A DNA stretch of 53,514 bases from Triparma columacea (GCA_030267965.1 BRYA01000208.1:38759-92272); one strand, 5' to 3'. Counted from the stretch's first letter, positions 30,995 to 42,437 are shown. Numbers and translations: made by a program. The notes: generated by a model from the sequence alone, not told the origin.

Positions 30995-32730
30995 ATGGTT
31001 AAACACCACGTGAAGCGGAAGGGCGGCAAATCATCTTCCACGAAGAAGGCCAACGAGCTGAAGAATATCAAAGAACAGCTCATTGATATAGATAGGTTCA
31101 ATGGCTCCTCCGAGTCTGAGGGTGAGGGTGATAATGATGGTGAAAACGTTGACAACGACGATTTGGGGTGGGATGAGAAGCTTGAACAGCAAGGTTCGAG
31201 TGGTGGTGCGAGCACAGGAGAAGATAGCGAGGAGGGGGAAGAAGAAATCAGTATGAAAGGTCGAGAGGAAGGGGTGGCCAGGGGGGAGGACGGGGAAAGT
31301 GAGGACGATGGGGAAGATGACGGGGACGAAGAGGATAGCGGGGACGACGAGGGGGACGAAGGCGATTCGGACGGCGACGGAGGTGACGAGGCGACGCCGA
31401 AGGGGGGGATGGGGATGGCCGGGGCCATGAGCAAGATCCTGGCCTCTGCAGGGGCGCTGAGCGAGAGCGCAAGAATTAAGGGGAAGGACAGCTTGGTACT
31501 GACAAAGACGGTGACGAAACATATGAAGGTCATCACGAAGGAGGAGAGAGACGAGAGAGCGATGAAAAAGAAGAGGGCAGAGAGGAGGAAGAAGGTGAGA
31601 GGGCAGGGGGAAAGGAGGGAAGGGGGGAAGGGGGGGAGGCGACATATTTGAGGAGTTTGGGGAGCCGAGAGGAACGAGCCTCGAGGCAGGAGTACATTTA
31701 TAGATACAATAGCCATCGCTACTAACATTGGCACCAACATGAACACAACCCTTCTGTCACGACTTCTCTCGTCCGTCCAGAATTTAAAAGTCATGTACGT
31801 CCCGACAAAAACGGGCGACCCCAAGGTGATTGAATCCGAAAGGACCCTTCGTCGCATCGCCACCCGAGGAGGTACGTGAAAAGCTTGTTGCGCTAGACCA
31901 ACCCAAGGAGGGAAGTTCCTTGTTTCTTTTCCCACTGATTATCAACAACCATTAGATGACGAAACAGAACGCCGAAGGGGTGGAGGGACTAATTACCCCT
32001 CCGTCAGCCCCCGAGGTAGATGTAGAGTACCAAAAAGACGAGGCATTTATATGAGGGAAAACGAACGGGGGGGAGAAGATTAAGGGAGAAAGACGAGGAG
32101 CAAGAGAAGCTGACCCCCCCTCCCCCCTCCTTCCCCCCCCCCTCGCGCGCACATAGTCGTCGCGCTTTTCAACGCGATATCAACCCACCAGCACGAGGCT
32201 AAGCTCGAGACCGAGCCGGAGGATCGTAAGAGCAGGAAAGAGAGGGACGCAAAGGTGAGAATGGAAGGGGAGGTTGGGAGGAGCATACTAATACAATCGA
32301 TCGTCGCACAATGTAACCTTACCCGTAAACTTCGTCGTCGCAGTTTGAGACCAAGCAGGGATTCATCGACAAATTGAAGACCGCGGCAGGGGCGGAGGAG
32401 AAGGAGGAAGGAGAGAAAGAGAAGGGGGATAAGAAGGAAAAGAAGGACGATAAGAAGGGCAAGAAAGTTCAGGAGACCAAGACTGAGGGCTCCAAGTGGC
32501 TGCAGGACGACTTCCTGATGAAGTCTAAGCTGAAGGACTGGGACAAAGACGACGAGGACAGCAGCGACGACGAGGAGATCGGCTTCGTGAAGGACGGGGA
32601 CGCCGACCTGGAGGACGCGAAGGAGTACGACGAGAGGAAGAGGAAGGAGGGAGAATTGGAGGAGGCGAGGGGGAGGAAGGAGAGGAAGGACAAGGCAAGG
32701 GCTATGAACAAGAAGAGAAAGACCAAGTAA
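30995..32730 (+). CDS. RRP15: Ribosomal RNA-processing protein 15
   Basis: Four exons (30995..31594, 31781..31871, 32157..32254, 32344..32730) in phase give 391 aa. A long acidic N-terminal region (Glu/Asp/Gly, about residues 45-135) precedes the Rrp15 core: GMAGAMSKILASAG, MKVITKEERDERAMKKKRAE, SERTLRRIATRG|VVALFNAI (spanning the exon 2-3 junction) and WLQDDFLMKSKLKDWD. The C-terminus is Lys-rich with nuclear-localisation-type clusters (RKDKARAMNKKRKTK). RRP15 acts in the nucleolus in pre-60S maturation. The length is greater than in yeast (250) because of the acidic region and C-terminal extension. The exon 2-3 junction restores the conserved ATRGVVALFNA block exactly, supporting the model. 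Confidence 0.88.
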
Positions 32731-33014
32731 TGACGAATCATTGTAAATATTTTTTCCCGAACGGAGGCCCAAATCCCAATTCTTCACTCAATTGGGCGTG
32801 AATTCCTATGCATGTGGAGGCTGCTTATGGTATTCCCTTCCTCTCTTCAACCTTTCAACCTAAAAAATTAATTAGGCGTAGAAAATTGATAAATGTTGGT
32901 ATAATTAGCCATTATCTTGAAACACAGCAGATCAATCTCTCCCAGCTCGTCTCATTTGTCTTGACGTTGTAGTAGTAGAACTGCCCAGACCCTCACTCTT
33001 ATGTTCCCCTATAT

Positions 33015-36000
33015 CTATCTTTGGTTTGGCTTGAAGTTGTCTTGCATTGACCTGGCTCCATCAAACATGGAATCCATATTCTTGCATTGGGAGGTATCCC
33101 ATTGGCTTACATCGGAATTGAAATCGGAGGCTTCCTTAAACATGGAATACATATTCTTGCATTTGGAGGTATCCCATTGGCTTACATCGGAATTGAATGC
33201 GGAGGCTTCCGCAAACATGGACCTCATATTCTTGCATTTGGAGGTATCCCATTGGCTTACATCGGAATTGAATGCAGAGGCTTCCTTAAACATGAAGCTC
33301 ATATTCTCGCATTTGGAGGTATCCCATTTGCTTACATCGGAATTGCATGCGGAGGCTTCCATAAACATGCCCGTCATATTCTCGCATTTGGAGGTATCCC
33401 ATTGGCTTACATCGGAATTGAATGCGGAGGCTTCCCTAAACATGGAACCATATTCTTGCATTCGGAGGTATCCCATTGGCTTACATCGGAATTGAATTGG
33501 GAGGCTCCGTTAAACATGTTCTCCATACTCTCGCATTTGGAGGTATCCCATTTGCTTACATCGGAATTGAACGCGGAGGCACTGTCAAACATGAACCTCA
33601 TATTCTTGCATTTGGAGGTATCCCATTGGCTTACATCGGAATTGAAGGCGGAGGCTCCCCTAAACATGGAATTCATATTCTCGCATTTGGAGGTATCCCA
33701 TTGGCTTACATCGGAATTGAATGCGGAGGCTCCGTTAAACATGGACCCCATATTCTCGCATTTGGAGGTATCCCATCGACTCAAGTCCTCATTGAAGTCC
33801 CTCGCACCCTCAAAGAGCCTCTCCATTGTCGTAACCTCGGAAACGTCCCAATCCGAAATGTGTCCATACACCATCTCTGCAGTCATCTTATCTTTGACCC
33901 ATATTTGTGCTCCTGCTTTCAGCGTCTCATTGGTGAAAATTTTCGTCTTCAGGAACCCTTTCATCTCCAGGTTGGTAGTTCCCGTGAAACACCCTTCCCA
34001 CTTCTCCACCTTGCCAACCTTCCACCCCGAGATGTCCTGATTGAATGCCTCGCACCCCTTGAACATCCTCTCCATATTCGTCACCTCTCCCACGTCCCAT
34101 CTTGTGACGTCGTCATTGAAGAATTGCGCGTTCTCAAACAACCCGCTCATGTCTGTCACTTCTGATACGTCCCACGTTGCTATATCTCCGTACTTTTCTC
34201 TTGCCTCCTCTGGATTTCTCATCCAATCCGTCACCGCGACTCTAATATTTTTGTCGGTCAAGGCGTCTATCATCCCCTTCTCGACCATATACTTCACAAG
34301 CTCCTCTTTGTCTCCCCCAACATCCCTCGGGATCAATGCTTCACAGCCCTCAAAGCAATTCTCCCCGATCCTCTTTTTCGACGACCTGAACCTGAAGTTC
34401 TGCAATTTCTTGCAACCGATAAAAACCTCATTCCCGATGTCCTTCACGGACGGAATGTCGAACTCCTCCAAGCTCTCGCACCCCTCAAACGCTCTGTCCC
34501 CAACTTCCTTCAACCCCTGTGCCTCCACCACCTTGAGCCTCTTACAGCCCCTGAACGCGTTCTCCCCCAACTTGACCACCGTCTCCGGCAAGATCACTTT
34601 GCCCTCCAAGTTCTCACACTCGCTAAAGTTGACTTCGCGCAAGTATTTCAAACCTTGGAAGCCCTCCGGAAGTGCAACCACGTTGTAGCAACCTGACAAA
34701 TCCAGCTTCTCGACGTTCGGGTTGTTCTTGATGTAATCCGCCACCCTAGCAACGTCGATGTGTCCCGTCGTAAGTTTATCGCGCTTTCTTTCCAGATCTC
34801 CAGTATTGGTACCAGCGGAACCACGAGTCTCCTGAATCTCCTCATCCATCCTCTTCACCTGACTCTCGTTGTACCTCCTCTGAGCAAACGCGATCACTCT
34901 TGCGACCCATCCAGTCATGGCGTCGAGTAGAACACACGATTTCTTCACGATCTTCTTGAAGAGCTCGTTCCCCCCCTCCAACCCTCCGCCAACGATGCCC
35001 TCACCCCAAGTTTCAAAGTCCCACCTTCTCCACGCCCACTTGAAGATCTTCTCAGAGGTCTTGATGCTGAGTACAGCTGATGAGATGATGAGGGGGAACT
35101 GGGTAGGGAAACTCAGCCCAGTCGGCCAACTGAAAGCCACGCTAAAGTCGAACGTGAAGGTGAGGGCGAACTCGTGAAAGACCTCCGTCATGGTCTTNNN
35201 NNNNNNNNNNNNNNNNNNNNNNNNNNNNNNNNNNNNNNNNNNNNNNNNNNNNNNNNNNNNNNNNNNNNNNNNNNNNNNNNNNNNNNNNNNNNNNNNNNNN
35301 NNNNNNNNNNNNNNNNNNNNNNNNNNNNNNNNNNNNNNNNNNNNNNNNNNNNNNNNNNNNNNNNNNNNNNNNNNNNNNNNNNNNNNNNNNNNNNNNNNNN
35401 NNNNNNNNNNNNNNNNNNNNNNNNNNNNNNNNNNNNNNNNNNNNNNNNNNNNNNNNNNNNNNNNNNNNNNNNNNNNNNNNNNNNNNNNNNNNNNNNNNNN
35501 NNNNNNNNNNNNNNNNNNNNNNNNNNNNNNNNNNNNNNNNNNNNNNNNNNNNNNNNNNNNNNNNNNNNNNNNNNNNNNNNNNNNNNNNNNNNNNNNNNNN
35601 NNNNNNNNNNNNNNNNNNNNNNNNNNNNNNNNNNNNNNNNNNNNNNNNNNNNNNNNNNNNNNNNNNNNNNNNNNNNNNNNNNNNNNNNNNNNNNNNNNNN
35701 NNNNNNNNNNNNNNNNNNNNNNNNNNNNNNNNNNNNNNNNNNNNNNNNNNNNNNNNNNNNCTTCTCATTCGCCTTTGAAGAGAGCTCTGTCAGCAACGGG
35801 TTCGAATTGACCGTCGTTGAGCTTTCACTCCCCTCACCCGTCCCTGGTAACTTCGTGATCTTTCCCATGATGACATTAGAGCCCTTTTTGACGATTCCCA
35901 AGCTCAGAGGGTGGGACGCAACGAGGACCACGATCGAGCAAGCGGTGATGACCACACTATAAGGGTCAGACCAAGCTCCATGGAGGTGTTCAGGGACCTC

Positions 36001-36048
36001 TACCTCACAAACCTGCTCGAGGTTGGATTCGACATAACCCAGGGTCAT
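33015..36048 (-). CDS. Membrane protein with LRR and DUF285 repeats; assembly gap and frame break
   Basis: The N-terminus starts at 36048 (MTLGYVESNLEQVCEVEVPE) with a TM (SVVITACSIVVLVASHPLSL), then an N gap (35198-35760). After the gap another hydrophobic stretch (FALTFTFDFSVAFSW on) and an amphipathic linker lead to about four LRR_5-like units (GENAFRGCKRL, GDRAFEGCESLEEFDIPSV, GNEVFIGCKKL) and then about 14 DUF285 units of 25 residues (WDTSKCENM-x-x-MF-x-x-AS-AFNSDVSQ). Near 33445-33450 one base is missing from one unit; the frame shifts but the repeats continue in the new frame to a stop at 33015 (GARSMQDNFKPNQR). A sequencing or assembly error is likely, a real truncation possible. No signal peptide precedes the repeats, so they may be cytosolic, unlike those of the receptor at 16104. 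The function is unknown. Confidence 0.72.
35198..35760. other. Assembly gap (N)
   Basis: 563 unknown bases interrupt the minus-strand LRR/DUF285 membrane gene. Its missing part probably holds further TM segments and possibly introns. Confidence 0.99.
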
Positions 36049-36344
36049 GGTGAAGAGATGGAGATATAGAGGGAAGGAACAAAGTAAGGGCGGTGATAGA
36101 GGACGGGGTTGGTGCGTAGGATGCGCTTGTCGCACGCGGCAATTAAGATTGGGGTTGGTGTGGATTTGGATCTTTCTTGTGGGGCATATCAGGCGGTTCC
36201 GGACGTCCCGACCTGGTATTGAATTCCTTTCTGCGTGATTTAATTGAAAAGCGAGTCGTTGATAATGAAAAGTTTTGACGCATTGACAACACTAAATTAC
36301 GTCTCGTTCTCGACCATCTCCACACCCCAAATCCTGTTAGACGT
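36049..36344. other. Spacer upstream of the LRR/DUF285 gene
   Basis: It holds the 5' flank of that gene and the 3' flank of the ankyrin-MYND gene. No other gene is seen. Confidence 0.4.
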
Positions 36345-37758
36345 TCACTTCTTCTTACCCCTACCATTCTTGCCCTTCTTCCCCTTCTTCCCCTTCTTCC
36401 CCGTCGCAACTGCTCCTTCCGCTACTCCCCCATCCGCTATTCCCACATCCGCTCCTCCCGCCGCCGCTCCTCCCGCCGCCGCTCCCTTCCCTGTCTTGGA
36501 TCTTTTCTTGACCATTGCCTCACTCTCCCCCCTTTCGTTCAGCGGTCCCGTGCATTGCACCCTGTGCTCCCTCCAGTGCTTGACCTGGCACTCCCTCGAG
36601 CAGTAGGCGACATTGCGACAGGGACACATTAGGAGCTTGTCACGCTCCTTGGCGGTTAGAGCCTCGCAAACAAAGCAGCAGAAGGGACGGCCTTGAAGGT
36701 AATGTTTCGTGATGTTGGCGATTGTAGGATCGCGATAGGAAAGATCGCGCACGCAAACATTGAACTTGTCTCGAGCTACGTCGGAATCGGGCTTTCCGAG
36801 ATGAAGAAATGTTGCGAACATCTTTATTGCGACATCTCTACTAAGCCTGGGGTTTTCTCCTTTGCACGCTTTGAGGCAATGATAAAACACATTATCCACG
36901 TCGTTGGTGGTTGGGATAGCACCGCGCGTGAGAAACAGCCTGCATATGTCGTGTGCTCCATAACTCATAGTAAAAGTAAGTGGTGAATGAACATGTCCAT
37001 CATCAGGGTGAACCATTACCTTGTTCACATTTGCTCCATGATCGAGAAGTGCTATGGCCTGATCAATGTGTCCCCATTCAGCAGCAAGCATCAGAAGGTT
37101 GTAAAAGCCTTTCACCACCCCTTCGACTCGTAGGTCCATGTTAGGGTCAAGTCCATGTGGATGCGCACGATCCAGAGGGAACACCGCCGGGATTACCTCG
37201 ACTGCTTCTATCACAGCAGATCCCAGTACAACCCACACAGTGCGTAGAGAAGGCCGAACGCGGTACATGCAGCAGCGCACACACGTTACCTCTTTGTAGA
37301 GTATAGTCAGATAGGATCTAATCAATCGGAGAGAGAGAAAGAATCGGATCATAATACTAGATGATTATACGTTTGTCAAGTCCATGTTCTAAGAGCAATC
37401 TCAAGATTGTTGAATTGTCACTTTTCTTCGTTGTTTTGTCTGCGGCGACGTACATGGCTTCCTTGTTGTTAAAGCCGGCCTCTAAGGTAAGCTTGACCAT
37501 CTCAACATTATCGTATTGAGAGGCGAGTGAGAGGACTGAAGCTAAACCCCATTTCTCACCAACATTCACTGAACAAACTCCTAACAAAACCTCAGGACCA
37601 TGTTCCTTGGCATACCCCTTGATGCGATCCCAGTCTTGGCCACTAGCCCATTCTATGCACAACTGCTGACCGTCTGTCAAATCGTCAAAACTAGATACTG
37701 CCACATTTGTGGTCTCTGATGAATTGTGTGACGATTGTGCCTCTGATTGTGACTCCAT
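36345..37758 (-). CDS. Ankyrin-repeat and MYND zinc-finger protein
   Basis: Exons 37758..37371 and 37207..36345 join in phase 1, giving 416 aa. Residues about 70-130 (ASVLSLASQYDNVEMVKLTL, ILRLLLEHGLDK) and about 155-230 (GFYNLLMLAAEWGHIDQAIA, LLDHGANVNK, GAHDICRLFLTRGA) are ankyrin repeats. Near residue 320 a MYND finger is complete: CFVCEALTAKERDKLLMCPC followed by YCSRECQVKHWREHRVQC, giving C-x2-C, C-x-C, C-x3-C, H-x3-C ligands. The tail is Ala/Gly- then Lys/Gly-rich (GKKGKKGKKGKNGRGKKK). Ankyrin-MYND proteins act as protein-interaction adaptors. The intron donor GTATAATC is weak, so that junction is the least certain part; without it the two halves would be separate short frames. Confidence 0.75.
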
Positions 37759-38082
37759 TTTTGAGCGAACCTACCCCCAAATTTGAGTTTATAGCGGCAA
37801 ATTACGATGTAAAACTTATCAAGAAATCCTTGAAAGTACTCCACTTAGTCAGAAGTGTCGTGTAGGTGCTAATATTGGAGTCTATCTCTGAGTTTAGTCT
37901 CTTCTTGGAAGCGGAGTCAAAAGGAGGGTACAAAATTAGGTTGGAGAAATATGAAATTGTTCATCCTCACGCTAAAATTCAATCGTTATCCTCGCAGGCT
38001 TCCAGGCCTACAATTTGCCTATCATAAATAAATGGATTACATACAAAGCAACCACGTTATTTTGGTACACTCAACATAACAT
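37759..38082. other. Spacer
   Basis: No gene is seen; it ends in a poly-C run next to the methyltransferase stop codon. Confidence 0.4.
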
Positions 38083-39766
38083 CTATCCCTCCCCCCCCCC
38101 CAGAACCCTCTTCTCCAGCAGCGTGCAGTGTTCCGTCCTGAAGTTCCTTTTATGTTTCCCCCACGGTCTCCTCCCATCTCCTTCCACAACCTTAGCGTTT
38201 GCCATAACTGCGATCCTCCAACCCCCCTTCTTCGCCTCCTCCCTTCCGTTGACTATTTCCGCGGCTCTTACAATAACGTCGAAGGAGTCAATCCCCATGT
38301 TATCACCGACAAGTAGAGCGGCCCTACCTCCTAATCTAAGCCTCCTGAAAGCAGCCTCCAGCCACATGGAGGTGTCGCGTATCCACTGCTCCGTAAAGTC
38401 CTCAAGGCTAGCTTCGAGGGAGGCTTTCTTCGACCCTATTTCCCCCCCCTTCGACCCTATTTCCCCCCCCATCTCCTCCCTTCCATCCCCTTCTCCTTCA
38501 TGGCATGAATCCTTCCCCCCCTCCTCCCCACCTCCCCTACCCATGATAACCTCAACGTACTCCCCGAGTACGCTCTTCCCCCCCCCACCTTCATCGTCGT
38601 CAACCCTATAATCGTAAACACCAGGGTATGGTGGACTTGTTACAAGACCGTCGAAAAACACCTCCTCACCACCATTAAGGAACACACAATCCAAATACCT
38701 AGCGTCACCTAAATGAACCTCAACATTTGGTTCCGTTTTCTTCTCTGTTTCCTCATCCCTCCCGCATTTTTCAGCGAGTTCGTTTAACCTATTAACGAGT
38801 CTAACCCCAGTTTTCCTCAACCGAGAGGGGAAGGATAAAGGACGTCTCCATGTTTCAAAAGGTACCCTACACTCGTAATCTAACACATACCGAAACACGA
38901 GTTCTAACTTACTATCATGGGGGTGAGGAGGATGGGGTGATTTTGAAGGGAAGGTTGGGGTAGGGTATGTCTTTGAATCAGGACCAACATCATCTGAGGA
39001 AATGTGATCGTCACAATGCCCAGATATGTAAACCTCAATTTCCTGTCTCTCTCGTTCCGTCGTTACCATCGTCTGCACCATGGATATACCAACAGCGTGA
39101 GGTGAGCAGTCAACACCGTATGCGTCGTGTCCTTTTAGGATTGAGGTTAAGAGAGTTGTACCGGTGCCGCAGAAGGGGTCCAGGATCTTGCTGCGGGTTT
39201 GGGGAGGTGGTGTTTTAGGGGAGGTGGAGGGGGGGGGGAGGACGGAGGATATTAAGGTCGATATACAGGAGGGATTCATAAGGGCGGGACGCGGGTGGAA
39301 GTTGTAGGTGTATATGGGACGGGATAAAGGAGACCACCACTGGGAGGGATGGAGGGGGGGGTTGGGGGGAGAGCGAGGTTTAGATTGTGAGTAGAGAGGG
39401 AAGTAGAGAGGGAAGTAGAGAGTGTCTCACCTGTTCTAGCACAGCCTTCTTCATCTGTTCACCTTCCTCTTGACTCCCCTCAACGAGGGTTACCACGACG
39501 TCTGGATCTGGTGGTTTTGGCTTAGGTGTGGAGGAGGTGTTTTGAAGTTGGTGGAGGAAAGGACAAGTTGTGCCTCGAGTGCATTTCTTGGGGTAGAATC
39601 TACATATTTTCTTCTTAGATAATGTTGAGGGTACTGATGTTGAGGGTAGTGTTGAGGGGGATGAGGGATCAGTTTGTGACGCAGTTTGTGACGTATGAGA
39701 GGTATCTTTTTCCATAGAAGAAAGTGTTGTCTCGGCTTGAGGGCTAGAATTAGCTAATGCAGACAT
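38083..39766 (-). CDS. CCCH zinc finger fused to a class I methyltransferase with an SPPY motif
   Basis: Exons 39766..39431 and 39339..38083 join in phase 0 (GAACAG|GTGAGA; CTCCCAG|TGGTGG), giving 530 aa. Exon 1 holds one CCCH finger, CRFYPKKCTRGTTCPFLH (C-x6-C-x5-C-x3-H), typical of RNA binding. Exon 2 starts with IYTYNFHPRPALMNP (motif X-like), then KILDPFCGTGTTLL (SAM motif I) and, over 150 residues later, DGLVTSPPYPGVYDY (motif IV). LEAAFRRLRLGGRAALLVGD follows. The FHPR-DPFCGTGTT pairing and SPPY catalytic motif are those of N4-cytosine/N6-adenine amino-methyltransferases, but the order X-I-IV also fits TRMT11-like RNA enzymes. The substrate is undecided; the CCCH finger favours RNA. A low-complexity insertion (about 38437-38510) contains a duplicated GEIGSK. 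A start at 39796 would add 10 residues. Confidence 0.75.
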
Positions 39767-39937
39767 AAGGAGGTCAAAATGATATAAGGAGGTCACACTG
39801 ATATGGGGAAGTTACACTTATATGTTTGAATGGCTTAATTGAGCCACAAACAGAGAGTGAAATAAAGAGAGAGGAAAGTGGAGGAAGAAGAGAAAAAGTG
39901 AAAGAAGGCCCCAATATTATTCATTTTATCGTCATTT

Positions 39938-40782
39938 ATGAATACTATTAACTATAAATACGCTATATCACAATTAATCATCATATTTATACTCATACAA
40001 ACATCAGAGCAATTCCAAATAATCTACAAGCCACACAAATATAACCTAGTGCCCTCGACAAGGATCCTTCCCACCCTCCTCCACACCTTCCATCACACCT
40101 TCTATAACACCTTCCATCAAACCATCCACTCCACAAGAACGTTCCCCCCCCCCCACCATCGCTCCCACCTCTCTTCCTCTTCTTCCTCTTCTTCCTACGG
40201 TGGTAATTTTGGTTTCACATCCTCCGAGATAACCCTCTGTGTAACCAAGACAGGTTGCAGCGAAAAGGAGGCGGTGGAAGCGCTTAGGGATAACGATGGG
40301 AGCGTTATGTACGCGGTTATGGATATCAATGATAGGAAGAGAGTTAAACTTGATGAAGAAATTTCCTTTGATGAGGTGAGAAGGAAGGGGTGGGGGGGGG
40401 GGGGAGGGGGGAAGGGGTGGGAGGGGGAGGAAATGTGCGGATGCTGTGTCAACTATAACTAAAACTGCCCCCCTTCCCCCCTTCCCGTTCTCCTAATAAT
40501 CCCAAGGGTGAGGGTGGTTCCGTAAACTGGGACGCCGAGCTTAGTACATTGCTTACAGGTGGTGGTGGCGAGGGTGGTCTCCTCGGTCTCGCTCGACCTA
40601 TCGGTAACGACTCTATTGACGAGGTTAGGGAGATGAGAATGGAAAAGGGAAGGCTAAGGAAACAAAAGGAGGACATGGAGAAACTTAAGGATAAATTCAA
40701 GGGGGGGGAAAAGGACGCTGATTGGATACCGGGGGTTAAGAAGGGGGACGACGATGATGATGAGCCTTGGTTTACGGGGTAA
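39938..40782 (+). CDS. Plastid-leader protein with NAC/HYPK-type UBA domain
   Basis: Exons 39938..40375 and 40507..40782 join in phase 0 (GATGAG|GTGAGA), giving 237 aa. The N-terminus (ISQLIIIFILIQTSEQFQII) is a signal peptide running into a Phe-containing, Thr/His/Ser-rich leader, suggesting plastid import. Residues about 95-130 (SSEITLCVTKTGCSEKEAVE, ALRDNDGSVMYAVMDI) match the UBA domain at the C-terminus of the nascent-polypeptide-associated complex alpha subunit and HYPK. The second half has a Gly-rich segment, a short coiled coil (MRMEKGRLRKQKEDMEKLKD) and a Trp-containing acidic end (DDDDDEPWFTG). No NAC barrel is present. A role at plastid ribosomes is inferred only. Confidence 0.7.
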
Positions 40783-41033
40783 GGGGGAGGGAAGGATTAA
40801 TGGAACCTACATCTGGCTTGAGGAGATGGGGTTACACTATGATACTTATTAACGCGATTGAGAACAACGGAACTTATTGTTTTTTACAAGCTTCGTCAGG
40901 AACACTCTGGCCTAATAATCTTCAAAAGAATGATCTTCAGGAGCAAGACTTTCCCCAGTCTGACTGTGGATCCTTGCTTCCTTTTTTGGATAAACTGACA
41001 CCAAAACCAAATCACACCAAACTAAAATCCAAA
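40783..41033. other. Spacer
   Basis: It lies between two co-directional genes; no gene is seen. Confidence 0.4.
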
Positions 41034-42437
41034 ATGAAGTTCGCTCTTTTCGCCATTCTTGCCTCCACCGCTTACGCCGGTCGCCCTTCCCTTTCAAGTG
41101 AGTACTATCGCATTAGACAAGTAATTTGTTATTTTTTGGCCAAAGGAGAATACTTATCGAATGTCAGAGTGGTGTCAACCTCCCATTTGACACATTCTCA
41201 TCATTTTTCCGGACTTATATTTTGTTTAACTAAAGAATGTCTATAACTGATCCGGTATATGTCATCGAAATGTCTCAAATATTGCTCATTGAGAAAATAT
41301 AATCCATATTGATCCTTGATCTTCGATGACATCGTTTTGTGAATATTTCTGTTGTCACACGAATCAGTTTCCATCAAGATCGTATATCGCCACTTCTCAG
41401 CTCCATTATGCACTATTCAGCAGCCTCAAATCACGAATCATCGAGAAAGTATTTTTTTCTAACCCCCAACGCTTGCTCGCCCCCAAACTGCCCCACTCAC
41501 ACAGTTCAGGTCCGCGACGGAAACTTTAACGGCCTTGACGGCCTTGACCCCTCCCTCACTTGGTCCTCCGCTACCACCTCCGGTGACTACGACCTCGAGG
41601 TTGGTGAGTTCAGCCCCTGATCCTCCCCCCTTGCACTTTCAAACCCTCCTAACCCTTTCTCCCCCCTCCCTCGACCATTCCTACAGGTGTCGACGTCGCC
41701 GCCCGCCCCACCGCCGACCTTGCGTCCCTCCCCCGCTCCGCCTGGGGCAAGGCCTCCCGTTCCTTCGGTGCCTGGGGAGTCTCCGCCCGCGCCGACGTCC
41801 AGCGCAACGACCTCAACTCCGCCGACATCGAGGTCAACGCCAACAACGAGAACGACGACGTCTCCCTGAAGATGTTCGCGAACGCCGGGTCCTCGGGATC
41901 GAGCATCAACTCCATCCAGGCCACCAAGGGCTTCACCTCAGGAGATGCCAGGGTTACTGTCTCACCAACCATCGACATGGGAACCAAGGACGTCAACGTC
42001 GACATCGGATACGACGCTGGAAAGACCAACGTCGAGGTGAGAATTTGCGGATGGGGGGGGTACGGCATGGAGTGGATAGGGGGAAAAAGCAAGATTGACT
42101 ACAATACAATTATGTCACAACTACATCTAATCCCCTCTTCCGCTCGGCCATTCGACAGGTTAACGCCTCCAAGGACGAGCAGTCCATCAAGGTCTCCCAG
42201 CAGATCGACGATGACAACCGCGTTGCTCCCTCCATCGCCCTCAGATCCGGAAAGATGGCCGTCGAGTGGGAGAGGAACCTCGGGGACGACAACTCCCTAA
42301 CCACCACCCTGAGGCCTAACGAATCCGTCGACATGGAGTGGAAGGACTCTGCGTGGACCGCAAACATCAACATGCCCATTGACGGAAACTCCATCTCAGG
42401 AGCCAACGTCTCTGTCAAGAGGGAGGTCAACTTTTAA
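41034..42437 (+). CDS. Secreted beta-rich protein, paralogue of the 28208 gene
   Basis: Exons 41034..41097, 41505..41603, 41687..42036 and 42159..42437, all in phase, give 263 aa. Residues 1-16 (MKFALFAILASTAYAGRPSL) include a signal peptide. The body shows repeated beta-type strands (WGVSARADVQRNDLNSADIE; ARVTVSPTIDMGTKDVNVDI). The last 55 residues (VEWERNLGDDNSLTTTLRPN, VDMEWKDSAWTANINMP, VSVKREVNF) align with the end of the other copy at about half identity by eye, and both begin the mature part with I-x-V-x-DG-x-F. It has two more introns than its paralogue. The function is unknown; a barrel or adhesin-like extracellular domain is possible. Confidence 0.75.

Noticed and set aside
30995..31400. 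Acidic repeat region as a separate low-complexity gene
   Set aside because: It runs in frame into the conserved Rrp15 core, so it is the N-terminal region of that protein.
33087..34165. Long plus-strand open frames over the DUF285 array (317, 229 and 164 aa)
   Set aside because: The 75-bp units are a multiple of three, so antisense frames stay open by repetition; their product is itself a monotonous repeat with no family resemblance.
35800..35830. GGGTTCGAATTG as a tRNA T-arm
   Set aside because: It lies in the coding exon of the LRR/DUF285 gene and has no cloverleaf partner.
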